DNA from: Ornithinimicrobium cavernae
GTDB lineage: Bacteria; Actinomycetota; Actinomycetes; Actinomycetales; Dermatophilaceae
Length of the DNA: 64,000 nucleotides
Direction: 5' to 3'
NCBI RefSeq assembly: GCF_003121625.1
Contig: NZ_QDDJ01000003.1
Span: 1 to 64,000, forward strand
Numbering within the stretch: the first letter of the stretch is position 1; each line of letters starts with the position of its first letter. The notes under the pieces were generated by a model. That model was not told the DNA's origin. It was given only the letters and a program-made list of their open reading frames with translations, and made no database searches. Below are positions 54,260-62,863 of the stretch, one piece after another. The position numbers were made by a program, and so were the translations under genes.

Positions 54260-54984
54260 GCCAACCGCGTCCCACCGGCAGCCAGGGCACGCCCGCAGCC
54301 CGACCCGGCGGACCGATCCGCCTCGTGCTGGTCGACGACCACCGGATGTTCCGGTCCGGCGTCCGCGCCGAGCTCGACGAGGTGTCCGGCAACCGGCTGG
54401 AGATCGTGGGGGAGGCCGGCACCGTCGACCAGGCCGTGGTGGTCATCCGGGAGCAGCGACCGGACGTGGTGCTGCTCGACGTGCACCTGCCCGGCGGGGA
54501 CGGCCGCGGCGGCAGTGATGTCATCACCGGCTGCGCAGGGGTGACGACCGAGTCCGGTGCCCCGGTCCGGTTCCTGGCGCTGTCGGTGTCCGACGCCGCC
54601 GAGGACGTCATCGCGGTGATCCGCGCGGGCGCCCGCGGCTATGTCACCAAGACGATCAGCGGGCCCGAGCTCGGTGGTGCCATCGTGCGGGTCGCCGACG
54701 GGGACGCGGTCTTCAGCCCACGGCTCGCCGGGTTCGTCCTGGACGCCTTCGGCGCCGCGGCCGGTGAGATCGCCGAGGTCGACGAGGAGCTGGACCGCCT
54801 CAGCGCGCGCGAGCGCGAGGTGATGCGGTTGATCGCCCGCGGCTATCAGTACAAGGAGGTCGCCAAGGAGCTGTTCATCTCGGTGAAGACCGTCGAGACG
54901 CACGTCTCCTCGGTGCTCCGCAAGCTGCAGCTGTCCTCGCGGCACGAGCTGACCGTCTGGGCGATGGGCCGCCGCCTCCTCTGA
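54256..54984 (+). CDS. LuxR/NarL-type response regulator
   Basis: 242 residues: receiver domain with Asp75 in 'DVVLLDVHLPGGDG' and acidic 'VLVDDHRMF', then a LuxR helix-turn-helix ('LSAREREVMRLIARGYQYKEVAKELFISVKTVETHVSSVLRKL' in sections). It is the partner of the PspC kinase and likely binds the dyad between the divergent genes. Confidence 0.92.
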   Translation: MSQPRPTGSQGTPAARPGGPIRLVLVDDHRMFRSGVRAELDEVSGNRLEIVGEAGTVDQAVVVIREQRPDVVLLDVHLPGGDGRGGSDVITGCAGVTTESGAPVRFLALSVSDAAEDVIAVIRAGARGYVTKTISGPELGGAIVRVADGDAVFSPRLAGFVLDAFGAAAGEIAEVDEELDRLSAREREVMRLIARGYQYKEVAKELFISVKTVETHVSSVLRKLQLSSRHELTVWAMGRRLL

Positions 54985-54989
54985 CGACC

Positions 54990-55010
54990 CCGACCGGGGC
55001 GCGCGGTCGG
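54990..55010. terminator. bidirectional terminator hairpin
   Basis: CCGACCG pairs with CGGTCGG across a 7-base GC loop, directly after the response-regulator stop and before the end of the converging MFS gene. Confidence 0.6.
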
Positions 55011-55014
55011 ATGG

Positions 55015-56202
55015 TCACGGCCTGGCCGGGCGCGGCTGCAGCAGCGCCACGCCGGCCCCGACGACGAGGATCGCCGCGGACAGGAGCAGCCCGGTGCCGA
55101 GGTCCGCGCTCAGGTCCGAGACCCAGCCGGTCAGCGTCGGTCCGACGGTCTGCCCGAGACCGAAGGCGATCGTGGCGAAGGCGATGCCGGCGGTCCAGTG
55201 CGGCTGCGGCAGGGTCTCCCGCACCGAGATGCTCACGGCAGTGACGACCGCCAGGAAGCTCCCGCCGACGACCGCGCCCGACAGGTAGGCCGCGACCGGG
55301 CCCTCCAGCACGACGGGCAGCACGGTCCCGCCCGCCAGCGCGATCATGACCACGACCATCCCGCGCGACCCGCCGAGCCTGCCCAGGACCGGTCCCCACG
55401 CCAGCCCGGAGACCGCCGCGGCGGTCCCGACGACGGCCCAGAACCCGGCGATCACCGGGCCGCTCATGCCCTGTTCGGTCAGGTAGGCACTGATGAAGGT
55501 GAGATAGGCGATGTAGCCCAGGCCGAAGCACGTGTAGGCCAGCACGACCCAGCCGATGAGGCGCCGGTCCCAGCGCCTGGCGTGCTCCTCGGCAGGGGCG
55601 GGGTCCCCGACGTGCCGGGCGGACAGCACGGCCGCGACGGTGGCCACGAGCGCGGCCGCGGCCAGGGCGAGCCAGCCCTGGCGCCACCCCGCACCGTCGG
55701 TGACCCCGAGGATCCACGGGACCAGGAGACCCGCCACCACGATCCCTCCGCCGGCGCCCCCGAAGTAGACGCCCAGCAGCACCGCGGCCCGACCGCGGGA
55801 CCCTCGGTGGCTCGCCTCGGCCACCAGGACGGCACCGATGATGAAGGCCACCGCCCCGGCCAGGCCGGCGACGAAGCGGATGGTGAGGAGCACGGCATAC
55901 TGGCTGGTCGCCGCGGTGAGGCCGATGGCGAGCGTGGTGACCACCGTGCCACCCAGGAACGACCGCCGTGAGCCGACGGCACGGGCGAGCGGGGTCGCGA
56001 CGAGCGCGCCGACCAGGTAGCCCGCCGCGTTGGTGGTGTTGAGCGCGCCGGCCGCGGAGTAGGACCAGTCGAGGTCCTCACTCATGGCCGGGAGCAGCAG
56101 CGCGTAGGCGAACCGGGCCAGTCCGAGGGCCACCAGGGGACCGGCGGCCAGCCCCAGGGCCAGCAGGAGCCGGCCGTGACCGTCCGCCGCAGCGCGCTGC
56201 AC
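55015..56202 (-). CDS. MFS transporter (YbfB/YjiJ-like)
   Basis: 395 residues, 12 membrane segments; 'LGLARFAYALLLPAMSEDLDWSYSAAGALNTTNAAGYLVGAL' in sections is typical of the YbfB/YjiJ branch. 'LAWGPVLGRLGGSRG' carries the loop signature. Substrate unknown. The start is GTG at 56202. Confidence 0.85.
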   Translation of the reverse strand: MQRAAADGHGRLLLALGLAAGPLVALGLARFAYALLLPAMSEDLDWSYSAAGALNTTNAAGYLVGALVATPLARAVGSRRSFLGGTVVTTLAIGLTAATSQYAVLLTIRFVAGLAGAVAFIIGAVLVAEASHRGSRGRAAVLLGVYFGGAGGGIVVAGLLVPWILGVTDGAGWRQGWLALAAAALVATVAAVLSARHVGDPAPAEEHARRWDRRLIGWVVLAYTCFGLGYIAYLTFISAYLTEQGMSGPVIAGFWAVVGTAAAVSGLAWGPVLGRLGGSRGMVVVMIALAGGTVLPVVLEGPVAAYLSGAVVGGSFLAVVTAVSISVRETLPQPHWTAGIAFATIAFGLGQTVGPTLTGWVSDLSADLGTGLLLSAAILVVGAGVALLQPRPARP

Positions 56203-56210
56203 AGCCGGGC

Positions 56211-56564
56211 TCAGACGGCCGGGCGGTCGAAGTAGCTGTGCCGCTCGCGCGCCCGGCCGTCCGCGTCGTAGTCGATGAGGTCGGCGAACCCGACCTCGAC
56301 CACTGAGCCGTCCTTGAGCCGCCCGCTGAAGACACCCCGGACCGCGACCGAGGTCGTGTCGACGACGAGCTGGTCGATCCGGTGGCTGCCCGACTCGATG
56401 ACCCGCTCCCCGGCGTAGAACACCTCGAGCGCCTCGCGCCCTCGCATCGGCTCGTAGCCCGGACGGTGGTAGACGGCGTCGTCCGCGAACCAGTCCAGGA
56501 CGCCCGGGACGTCGCCGGCGTCCACGGCGCGGTAGTAGCGGTGGGTGATCGCTCTCAGGTCCAT
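56211..56564 (-). CDS. nuclear transport factor 2/SnoaL family protein
   Basis: 117 residues with the SnoaL-like alpha+beta barrel pattern ('RYYRAVDAGDVPGVLDWFADDAVYHRPG', 'GREALEVFYAG', 'GVFSGRLKDGSVVEVGFADLIDYD' in sections). The fold binds small hydrophobic molecules; activity unknown. ATG at 56564 shares a base with the dehydrogenase stop (TGATG). It may be co-transcribed with it and with the MFS gene. Confidence 0.85.
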   Translation of the reverse strand: MDLRAITHRYYRAVDAGDVPGVLDWFADDAVYHRPGYEPMRGREALEVFYAGERVIESGSHRIDQLVVDTTSVAVRGVFSGRLKDGSVVEVGFADLIDYDADGRARERHSYFDRPAV

Positions 56565-57622
56565 CAGTGCTCCTTCCGGGCGGCTGCCAGCCGCTGGGCC
56601 GCCCGGTCTCGGGCCGCCTGATCGGGTGTCACTCCGCGGTGCTCGGCCTCGGTGAGGATCTCCTCGACCCGCTCGCCGATCCGCTCCAGCGCACTGGCCA
56701 GTGTGTCCGCGTCCCAGCCGACGACACCGGCGTGCACCTGGATGACGCCACCGGCGTTGGCCACGAAGTCGGGCACCACGGTGACCCCGGCCGCGCGGAG
56801 CGCCTCGCCCGCCTCGGGTGAGTCCAGGGTGTCGTTGGCCGCGCCGGCCACGACCCGGGCGCGGATGCGGTCGGCGTTGGCAGTGGTGAGGACGCGGGCG
56901 ACCGCGCACGGCGCGAAGACGTCGGTGTCGGCATACGGCGCCTCGTGCGGGTCGACCACGGTGGCGCCGAGCTCCTCGGCCAGCGCCTGCGCCCGGTCTG
57001 CATCGATGTCGGCGACCGAGAGGACCGCGCCGTCGGTCGCGGCCAGCCGGGCCAGGTTCGCCCCGACGTGCCCGGTGCCCTGCACGACGACACGGACGCC
57101 CGCCATGTCGCGCCCGAGCGCGTGCCGCACCCCGGCGCGCATGGCGGCGTAGACACCGCGGGCGGTATAGGGGCCGGGGTCCACCTCGTCACAGAACGCC
57201 CGTCCGCCGCGGGTCTCGATGATGCGCATGTCCTCCGGAGTGGTCCCCATGTCGACGCCGGGGATGTAGGCACCGTTGGTCCGGGCCACGAACTCACCGA
57301 AGGCGAGCAGGGCGGCCCGACGCTCCTCGCCCCGCAGCGGTGCCGGGGAGTCCGCCAGGATGACGGACTTCGCGCCGCCGTAGGGCAGGTCCGCGCACGC
57401 GTGCTTGAGGGTCATCGCCGCCGCGAGGCGCTGCGCCTCGATGACGGCCTCCTCCGGCGTGGCGTAGGGCCGCCAGCGGGTGCCGCCGAAGCCGGGCCCC
57501 AGGGTCGTGTTGTCGATGGCGATGACGGCACGCAGGCCGGTGGTGTCGTCGCGGCAGGTGATGACCTGCTCGGACCCGAAGAGATCGGGAGCCACGCTGC
57601 TCCCCCTGCTGTCGTTGCTCAT
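56564..57622 (-). CDS. Glu/Leu/Phe/Val dehydrogenase family protein
   Basis: 352 residues: 'GFGGTRWRPYATPEEAVIEAQRLAAAMTLKHACADLPYGGAKSVI' in sections (substrate Lys and catalytic Lys), catalytic Asp in 'PGVDMGTTPEDM', and the Rossmann motif 'VVVQGTGHVGANLARL'. The small size and motifs point to leucine/valine dehydrogenase, oxidising branched-chain amino acids to keto acids with NAD. ATG start. Confidence 0.88.
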   Translation of the reverse strand: MSNDSRGSSVAPDLFGSEQVITCRDDTTGLRAVIAIDNTTLGPGFGGTRWRPYATPEEAVIEAQRLAAAMTLKHACADLPYGGAKSVILADSPAPLRGEERRAALLAFGEFVARTNGAYIPGVDMGTTPEDMRIIETRGGRAFCDEVDPGPYTARGVYAAMRAGVRHALGRDMAGVRVVVQGTGHVGANLARLAATDGAVLSVADIDADRAQALAEELGATVVDPHEAPYADTDVFAPCAVARVLTTANADRIRARVVAGAANDTLDSPEAGEALRAAGVTVVPDFVANAGGVIQVHAGVVGWDADTLASALERIGERVEEILTEAEHRGVTPDQAARDRAAQRLAAARKEH

Positions 57623-57679
57623 AGGGGGCAGTCCACCACAACGACCCGACGCCCGGTCGGTGGGTGCGAGGATCGGGGC

Positions 57680-58804
57680 ATGGACAGGTCCGCGCTCGCC
57701 GTCGCCGCCACGCTCCTCCTGGTCACCGCGGGGTGCGCCAGCGAGGACGACCCCGGGTCGGCGCCCACCACGAGCAGTGCCACCGCCGGCATGGCGGACG
57801 GGGGTGGGGCCACCTCCTCACCCGGTGCCGCGCCAGCGGCCGGGACCACCGGGCACGGCGGCGAGGGGACCACCGCGCCGGCGAGCGGGGAGACCGGAGC
57901 CGGCCCCTCGGCATACGGCCTGGCACTGCTGGCCACCCCTGCGGGGGCGACCCACCTGACCGTCACCGACCTCGACGCGGTCCGGGAGCGCCTCGGGGTG
58001 CCGGAGCTGACCTCGCAGGACCTGATGACCGACCGGCTGGAGTTCTGGCGGGCGGCCGAGGCCTCCACCGTGCTGCTGACCGACGGGCTGCTGCGCGAGG
58101 AGAACAGCCGCTACGACCTGACCTACGACTTCACCCAGGACGACGTCGACGCCGAGGTCCGTTGGCGCGGGCCGGACGGCGCCGGCTTCCTGCTCGCCAT
58201 GCGGCCCGACCTGGACCCGGACCTCGTGCAGGCCGCGATCGACGACGGTGCGCCCGGCCTCGGTGGGGCGGTCCTCGACCGGGCGACCTCGACGGTCCTC
58301 GGGGGTGCGACCACCGGTGAGGTGTGGGCCAGCGACCCGGCGCTCGCGGTCGTGGGTGACGTCCCGGCCGAGAGCCTGGTGGTGCGCGACGGCTGTGTCC
58401 CGTTCGCCACCGCGCTCGGCGTCGATGCCACGGTGGAGCACCAGGACGAGGTGCTGGCCGCGCACGACGTGGCGTCGCTGACCGGGCTCGAGGCGGTGGC
58501 GGTCGCGTTCACGGGCCGCACCGCCACCGTCCGGCTCGCGTACCCGTCGGGGACCTCGCCGGCGACCATCGAGACGGACCTGGCCGCCCGGGTGGCGCTC
58601 GGTGAGGACTGGCCGACGACGGAGTCGGTGGGCTTCGCCGACGGTTTCGGTGAGGGGTCGGTGGCGGGGGTGAGCGGGACGGTCGGCGAGCTGCGGTATG
58701 CCGTCACGAACCCGGGTGCGGCCGCTCACCTGGTCCTCGCTGACCTGGTCCCGCTGGGCGTGTGCCCGGAGGTCGAGCTGCTCGAGGAGCCGACCGGGCT
58801 GTGA
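57680..58804 (+). CDS. lipoprotein, function unknown
   Basis: 374 residues: lipobox 'VTAGC' (Cys19), a 55-residue Ser/Thr/Gly/Ala linker and a mature domain of about 290 residues containing 'SRYDLTYDFTQDDVDAEVRW' and two Cys ('VRDGCVPF' and 'LGVCPEVE') that could pair. No family is recognised. It converges with the beta-propeller gene with only three bases between stops. Confidence 0.72.
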   Translation: MDRSALAVAATLLLVTAGCASEDDPGSAPTTSSATAGMADGGGATSSPGAAPAAGTTGHGGEGTTAPASGETGAGPSAYGLALLATPAGATHLTVTDLDAVRERLGVPELTSQDLMTDRLEFWRAAEASTVLLTDGLLREENSRYDLTYDFTQDDVDAEVRWRGPDGAGFLLAMRPDLDPDLVQAAIDDGAPGLGGAVLDRATSTVLGGATTGEVWASDPALAVVGDVPAESLVVRDGCVPFATALGVDATVEHQDEVLAAHDVASLTGLEAVAVAFTGRTATVRLAYPSGTSPATIETDLAARVALGEDWPTTESVGFADGFGEGSVAGVSGTVGELRYAVTNPGAAAHLVLADLVPLGVCPEVELLEEPTGL

Positions 58805-58807
58805 CGC

Positions 58808-60811
58808 TCACTGGAGGTCGACGGCCCACCCGCCCTCCATCGTCTCCAGGTCGAAGCGGGCCAGCCCCTGGTGGTCCAGGGTCCACAGGTCGTCGCCGAT
58901 GACGATCGTGCGCTGCGGTCCCTCGCCCCACGAGTCCTTCCCGGGGGTCGTGCTGACCCGGGCGTCCTCGCGCAGCGTCGACTCGTCGGCACCGAGCGCG
59001 ATCACCCCGGCGAACGGCGGCTTGTCCGCGCTCTCGGACCACGTCGTGGCGGGAAGGAAGGCCTGCCCCGTGGCCGGCCACCAGGTGAGGGCCCGGTGGT
59101 CCCACTCGACGGGCGAGTAGGTGTTCTTCCAGGTGAGCACGTCCGTCTGGACCGGCGCGCTCAGGTCGCTGATGTCGAAGAGCGACACCTGCAGCCCCTC
59201 GGTGGCCCCGTTCTCCGGGTCCGCGTCCTGGCCGATCCCCAACAGGGTGTCGTCGCCGATCGGGTGCAGGTATGCCGAGTAGCCAGGGATCTTCAGCTCA
59301 CCGGTGACGGTGGGTGCGGTGGGGTCGGTGGTGTCGATCAGGTAGAGCGGGTCGGTCTGCCGGAAGGTCACCACGGCCGCCAGGTCCGGACCCAGGTAGC
59401 GCACGGCCCGGATCTGCTCGGTGACGCCGAGGCCGTCGACGCGGCCGGTCTCGACCAGGGTGTCCCCGTCCTCGCGCATCATGATCAGCGCGGACTGCGA
59501 CTCCTGCGACGCTGCACGCGGGTCGGTGGTCGTGGCGACGCGGAGGACTCCGTCCTGCTCGTCCAGGGCCCACTGGCTCAGCAGGAAGCCGTCGACGGTG
59601 CCGGAGGCCTGGTAGGTCGTGCCCTCCGGGTCACTGATGTCGAAGGAGTGCAGGTCGGTCCTGGCCGTGCTCCCGTCACCCCACGGCTCCGTGCCCGTGT
59701 CGGACCAGCGCCACGGGTCCCACCTGTTGGTCGCCACGATCAGCCGGTCGGTCGAGGCGTACACGGTGCTCCCCGCGGCCACGAGGCCGGCGCCCGAGGT
59801 GGGCTGTGGGGTGCCGGAGCCGATGTCGAAGCTCAGCACCGTCATGGTCGACAGGCCGGCGGGATCGCGTGGCCGGGAGATCTCGTCGCAGTCCAGCAGG
59901 CGCTCGGTCGACACCGGCTCGCCGTCGGCGCCGAGCTCCTGCACGTGCGGGACCCAGTCGTCGATGGTGGTCTCGCGGATGAGCCGGCGGTTGGCCTCCT
60001 CAGCCTCCTCCTCCGAGCTGAGCCGCCCGTCCCGGGGGGAGGTCTGCTCCACCGACGGCGGCTGGGAGACCATGACCATCCGGACGGTGTCACCGATCAT
60101 CCGCGCCGACGTGTAGGAGCCCTCGATCCGGACGGACCCGACGGTGCGCGGCTCGGCCGGGTCGCTGAGGTCGACGGTCGTGACGACCGTGCGCGGGCTG
60201 GGGTAGGCCGTGTGGTGGTCGCTGTCCACCGGGGACCAGCCGGCCCACTCGTGCGAGAGCACCACGAGGGTGGAGCCGTGCAGCAGGAGCTCGCCGGCCT
60301 GGACCTGGTCCCTGCGACCGGGCAGAGGCACGGTGCTGATGACCGTCTCGCTGGCGACATCCACGATCTGCACGCGCCCGCTGACGGTGGTGACGATGAT
60401 GCGGCCGTCGGTCTTGACCAGGTCCGCCTCGTCGACGCCCTCCTCCTGCACGTTGGTGCTGGAGTGTTCGGGTGCGGCGCCGTCGGACTCGGCTCCGGCA
60501 GAGGCGTCACCGTCGGCGGCGACCACCTCGTCTCCGTAGCCGTAGCCGCCGAGGCCGTACGGGCCGACCTCCTCCAGGGCGTTGGCCTGGTAGTAGGTGA
60601 GCAGGTCGTCACAGCCGGCGAAGCGCTCGATCAGCGAGGCCGGCAGCGCCGTGACGGCCGAGCGGGCGGCGGTCGCGTCCCACCCGGTGGAGCCCTCTGG
60701 TGCACCCGGCGGTGAGCTCGCCGGCGTCACGGTGCCCGGGGGAGAGGCGCACGCGGCGAGGGCCGCGACGAGCGAGCAGGTGAGCAGTGCGGGAACGGTG
60801 GGACGAGGCAT
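58808..60811 (-). CDS. beta-propeller domain lipoprotein
   Basis: 667 residues with lipobox 'LAAC' (Cys21) and a region starting 'SSTNVQEEGVDEADLVKTDGRIIVTTVSGRVQIVDV' (in sections) that is the signature of the Beta_propel family (PF09826). Repeated blade-like patterns ('LHSFDISDPEGTTYQASGTVDGFLLSQWALDEQDGVLRVATTT', in sections) continue to the end. Members are surface proteins of archaea and bacteria with no firm function. ATG start. It precedes the malic enzyme terminator hairpin. Confidence 0.85.
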   Translation of the reverse strand: MPRPTVPALLTCSLVAALAACASPPGTVTPASSPPGAPEGSTGWDATAARSAVTALPASLIERFAGCDDLLTYYQANALEEVGPYGLGGYGYGDEVVAADGDASAGAESDGAAPEHSSTNVQEEGVDEADLVKTDGRIIVTTVSGRVQIVDVASETVISTVPLPGRRDQVQAGELLLHGSTLVVLSHEWAGWSPVDSDHHTAYPSPRTVVTTVDLSDPAEPRTVGSVRIEGSYTSARMIGDTVRMVMVSQPPSVEQTSPRDGRLSSEEEAEEANRRLIRETTIDDWVPHVQELGADGEPVSTERLLDCDEISRPRDPAGLSTMTVLSFDIGSGTPQPTSGAGLVAAGSTVYASTDRLIVATNRWDPWRWSDTGTEPWGDGSTARTDLHSFDISDPEGTTYQASGTVDGFLLSQWALDEQDGVLRVATTTDPRAASQESQSALIMMREDGDTLVETGRVDGLGVTEQIRAVRYLGPDLAAVVTFRQTDPLYLIDTTDPTAPTVTGELKIPGYSAYLHPIGDDTLLGIGQDADPENGATEGLQVSLFDISDLSAPVQTDVLTWKNTYSPVEWDHRALTWWPATGQAFLPATTWSESADKPPFAGVIALGADESTLREDARVSTTPGKDSWGEGPQRTIVIGDDLWTLDHQGLARFDLETMEGGWAVDLQ

Positions 60812-60943
60812 CGTGGCCTCCGGGGGCGAGTAGGGCTGACGGCGTTGTCAGCGGTGTGACGCAGCCCACAGCCCCCGGGTTCCCGCCACCCCTTCTCTCT
60901 CTCGACCGGGCACGGTCGCCTGACGATTCCCTCGACAGGCGAC

Positions 60944-60975
60944 GGGGTATGCCGAGGCGACCCTCGGCATACCCC
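60944..60975. terminator. perfect 14-bp terminator hairpin
   Basis: GGGGTATGCCGAGG pairs perfectly with CCTCGGCATACCCC across a 4-base loop, 26 bases after the malic enzyme stop codon on the minus strand. It is the strongest hairpin in the window and isolates the malic enzyme gene from the beta-propeller gene downstream. Confidence 0.8.
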
Positions 60976-61000
60976 TGCCTCTGCTCGGGTGGTCCAGTGG

Positions 61001-62746
61001 TCAGGGGTCGGTCGTGCGGGCCGAGGGCTCCGCGATCTCGGTGACCACCTCGACCTGGGGGTACACCGGCTGCCACATCAGGTCCTGGATGTCCTGGATC
61101 GGGTTCTCGAGCCGGACGGTGGCCACGCCCTCCTCCTGCGCCGCCTGGGCCACGCGCACGGCGACCGCCGCGGAGACGGCGCGCAGCTGCCGCATCGTGG
61201 GCAGGATCGGGGCTCCCAGCCGCTTGGCGGAGGTCATCTCCGCGACCGCGTGCGAGGCGGCAGCGATCATGTGGTCGGTCACCTGGCTCGCTCGCGAGGC
61301 CACGACGCCCAGGCCGATCCCGGGGAAGACCAGGGCGTTGTTGGCCTGCGCGATCTCGTAGGTGGTGCCGCCGTGCTCGACCGGGCCGAAGGGTGAGCCG
61401 GTGGCGATGAGAGCCCTCCCGTCGGTCCAGGCGAGCAGGTCGGCAGGGACCGCCTCGGCCTTCGGGGTCGGGTTGGACAGCGGCATGATGATCGGCCGGT
61501 CACATCCCGCGGCCATGTCCCGGACGATCGCCTCGGTGAAGGACCCCGCCTGCGCGGAGGTCCCGATCAGGATCGTCGGCCTCACGTTGCGCACGACGTC
61601 CGCCAGGGCATACCGCGCCGGCTCGGCCGTCACCCAGGAGGCGAGCTCCTCCGACGGGCGGGCGTAGCGCTCCTGGAACGGCCGCATCGGACCGGCGGTG
61701 TGCAGCAGGCCACGGCTGCCCAGGCCCCAGAAGCGCCGGGCGGCCTCCTCCTCCGGCAGGCCCTCGCGCACCATCACGTCACGCATCAGGTCGGCCACGC
61801 CGATGCCCGCCGTGCCGGCTCCGTGGATGACGACCCGCTGGTCGGCCATCCGCTCGCCCTTGGCGCGCACCGCGGCGAGCGCCGCAGCGGCGACCACGGC
61901 CGCGGTGCCTTGGATGTCGTCGTTGAAGGAGACGTGCTCCTCGCGGTAGGTGTCCAGGATGCGGTGCGCGTTGTTGGCCCCGAAGTCCTCCCAGTGCAGC
62001 AGCGCGTGCGGGAAGTGCCGCTTGACGGCGGCGACGAACGTCGCGATGAACTCCTCGTAGCGCTCGCCGCGGACCCGCGCGTGCCGGGCGCCCAGGTAGG
62101 CCGGGTCGTTGAGCAGCGCGAGGTTGTCCGTGCCGACGTCCAGCACGATCGGGACCCCGCGCAGCGGGTGGATCCCCGCGGCAGTCGTGTAGACCGCGAG
62201 CTTGCCGACGGCGATCCGGATCCCGCCCACGCCCTGGTCGCCGATGCCGAGGATGCCCTCGGAGTCGGTCACCACGAGCAGGTCGACGTCGTCCGGGCCG
62301 GCGCCGTGGGCCGCCAGAGCCTCGTCGATGCTCTCCGGGGTGTCGATCGCCAGGTAGATGCCGCGCGCCCGGTCGAACGTCGAGCTGAACGCCTCGATCG
62401 CCTCACCGACCGTGGGCGTGTAGATGATCGGCAGCATCTCGTCGAGGTGCTCGGCGACCAGGCGGTAGTAGAGGATCTCGTTGAGGTCCTGCAGCTGGTT
62501 GAGGTAGACGTACTTGCTCAGCGCGTCGGGCTTGGTCGCGAACTGCCGGTAGACCCGCTTGAGCTGCTCGTTCATCGAGTTCACGGCGGGCGGGAGCAGC
62601 CCTTGCAGGCCGAGGGCGCGACGCTGCTCGAGGGTGTAGGCGGGACCGAAGTTGAGCATCGGCCGGGCCAGTACCTGGCGTCCTCGCACGGCGATCTGGA
62701 CGGTCTCGACCCCGTCGACGGTGCGGAACTGGTACTGGCGCGGCAT
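61001..62746 (-). CDS. NAD-dependent malic enzyme
   Basis: 581 residues, the long bacterial form (E. coli MaeA type). Motifs 'DEMLPIIYTPTVGEAIEAFS', 'TDSEGILGIGDQGVGG', 'HWEDFGANNAHRIL' and 'FNDDIQGTAAVVAAA', and Rossmann 'VVIHGAGTAGIGVADL'. It decarboxylates malate to pyruvate with NAD. ATG at 62746. It stands alone beside lpd. Confidence 0.93.
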   Translation of the reverse strand: MPRQYQFRTVDGVETVQIAVRGRQVLARPMLNFGPAYTLEQRRALGLQGLLPPAVNSMNEQLKRVYRQFATKPDALSKYVYLNQLQDLNEILYYRLVAEHLDEMLPIIYTPTVGEAIEAFSSTFDRARGIYLAIDTPESIDEALAAHGAGPDDVDLLVVTDSEGILGIGDQGVGGIRIAVGKLAVYTTAAGIHPLRGVPIVLDVGTDNLALLNDPAYLGARHARVRGERYEEFIATFVAAVKRHFPHALLHWEDFGANNAHRILDTYREEHVSFNDDIQGTAAVVAAAALAAVRAKGERMADQRVVIHGAGTAGIGVADLMRDVMVREGLPEEEAARRFWGLGSRGLLHTAGPMRPFQERYARPSEELASWVTAEPARYALADVVRNVRPTILIGTSAQAGSFTEAIVRDMAAGCDRPIIMPLSNPTPKAEAVPADLLAWTDGRALIATGSPFGPVEHGGTTYEIAQANNALVFPGIGLGVVASRASQVTDHMIAAASHAVAEMTSAKRLGAPILPTMRQLRAVSAAVAVRVAQAAQEEGVATVRLENPIQDIQDLMWQPVYPQVEVVTEIAEPSARTTDP

Positions 62747-62863
62747 AACGGGACAGTAATGGGTGCCCGGCCCGGGACGGAGAGCGCCCCACCGGAAATG
62801 GTCCGGCGGGGCGCCTCACTCAGGAGCAGACGGAGTATGCCGCCTGGTCCGGCAGACGGGGTC

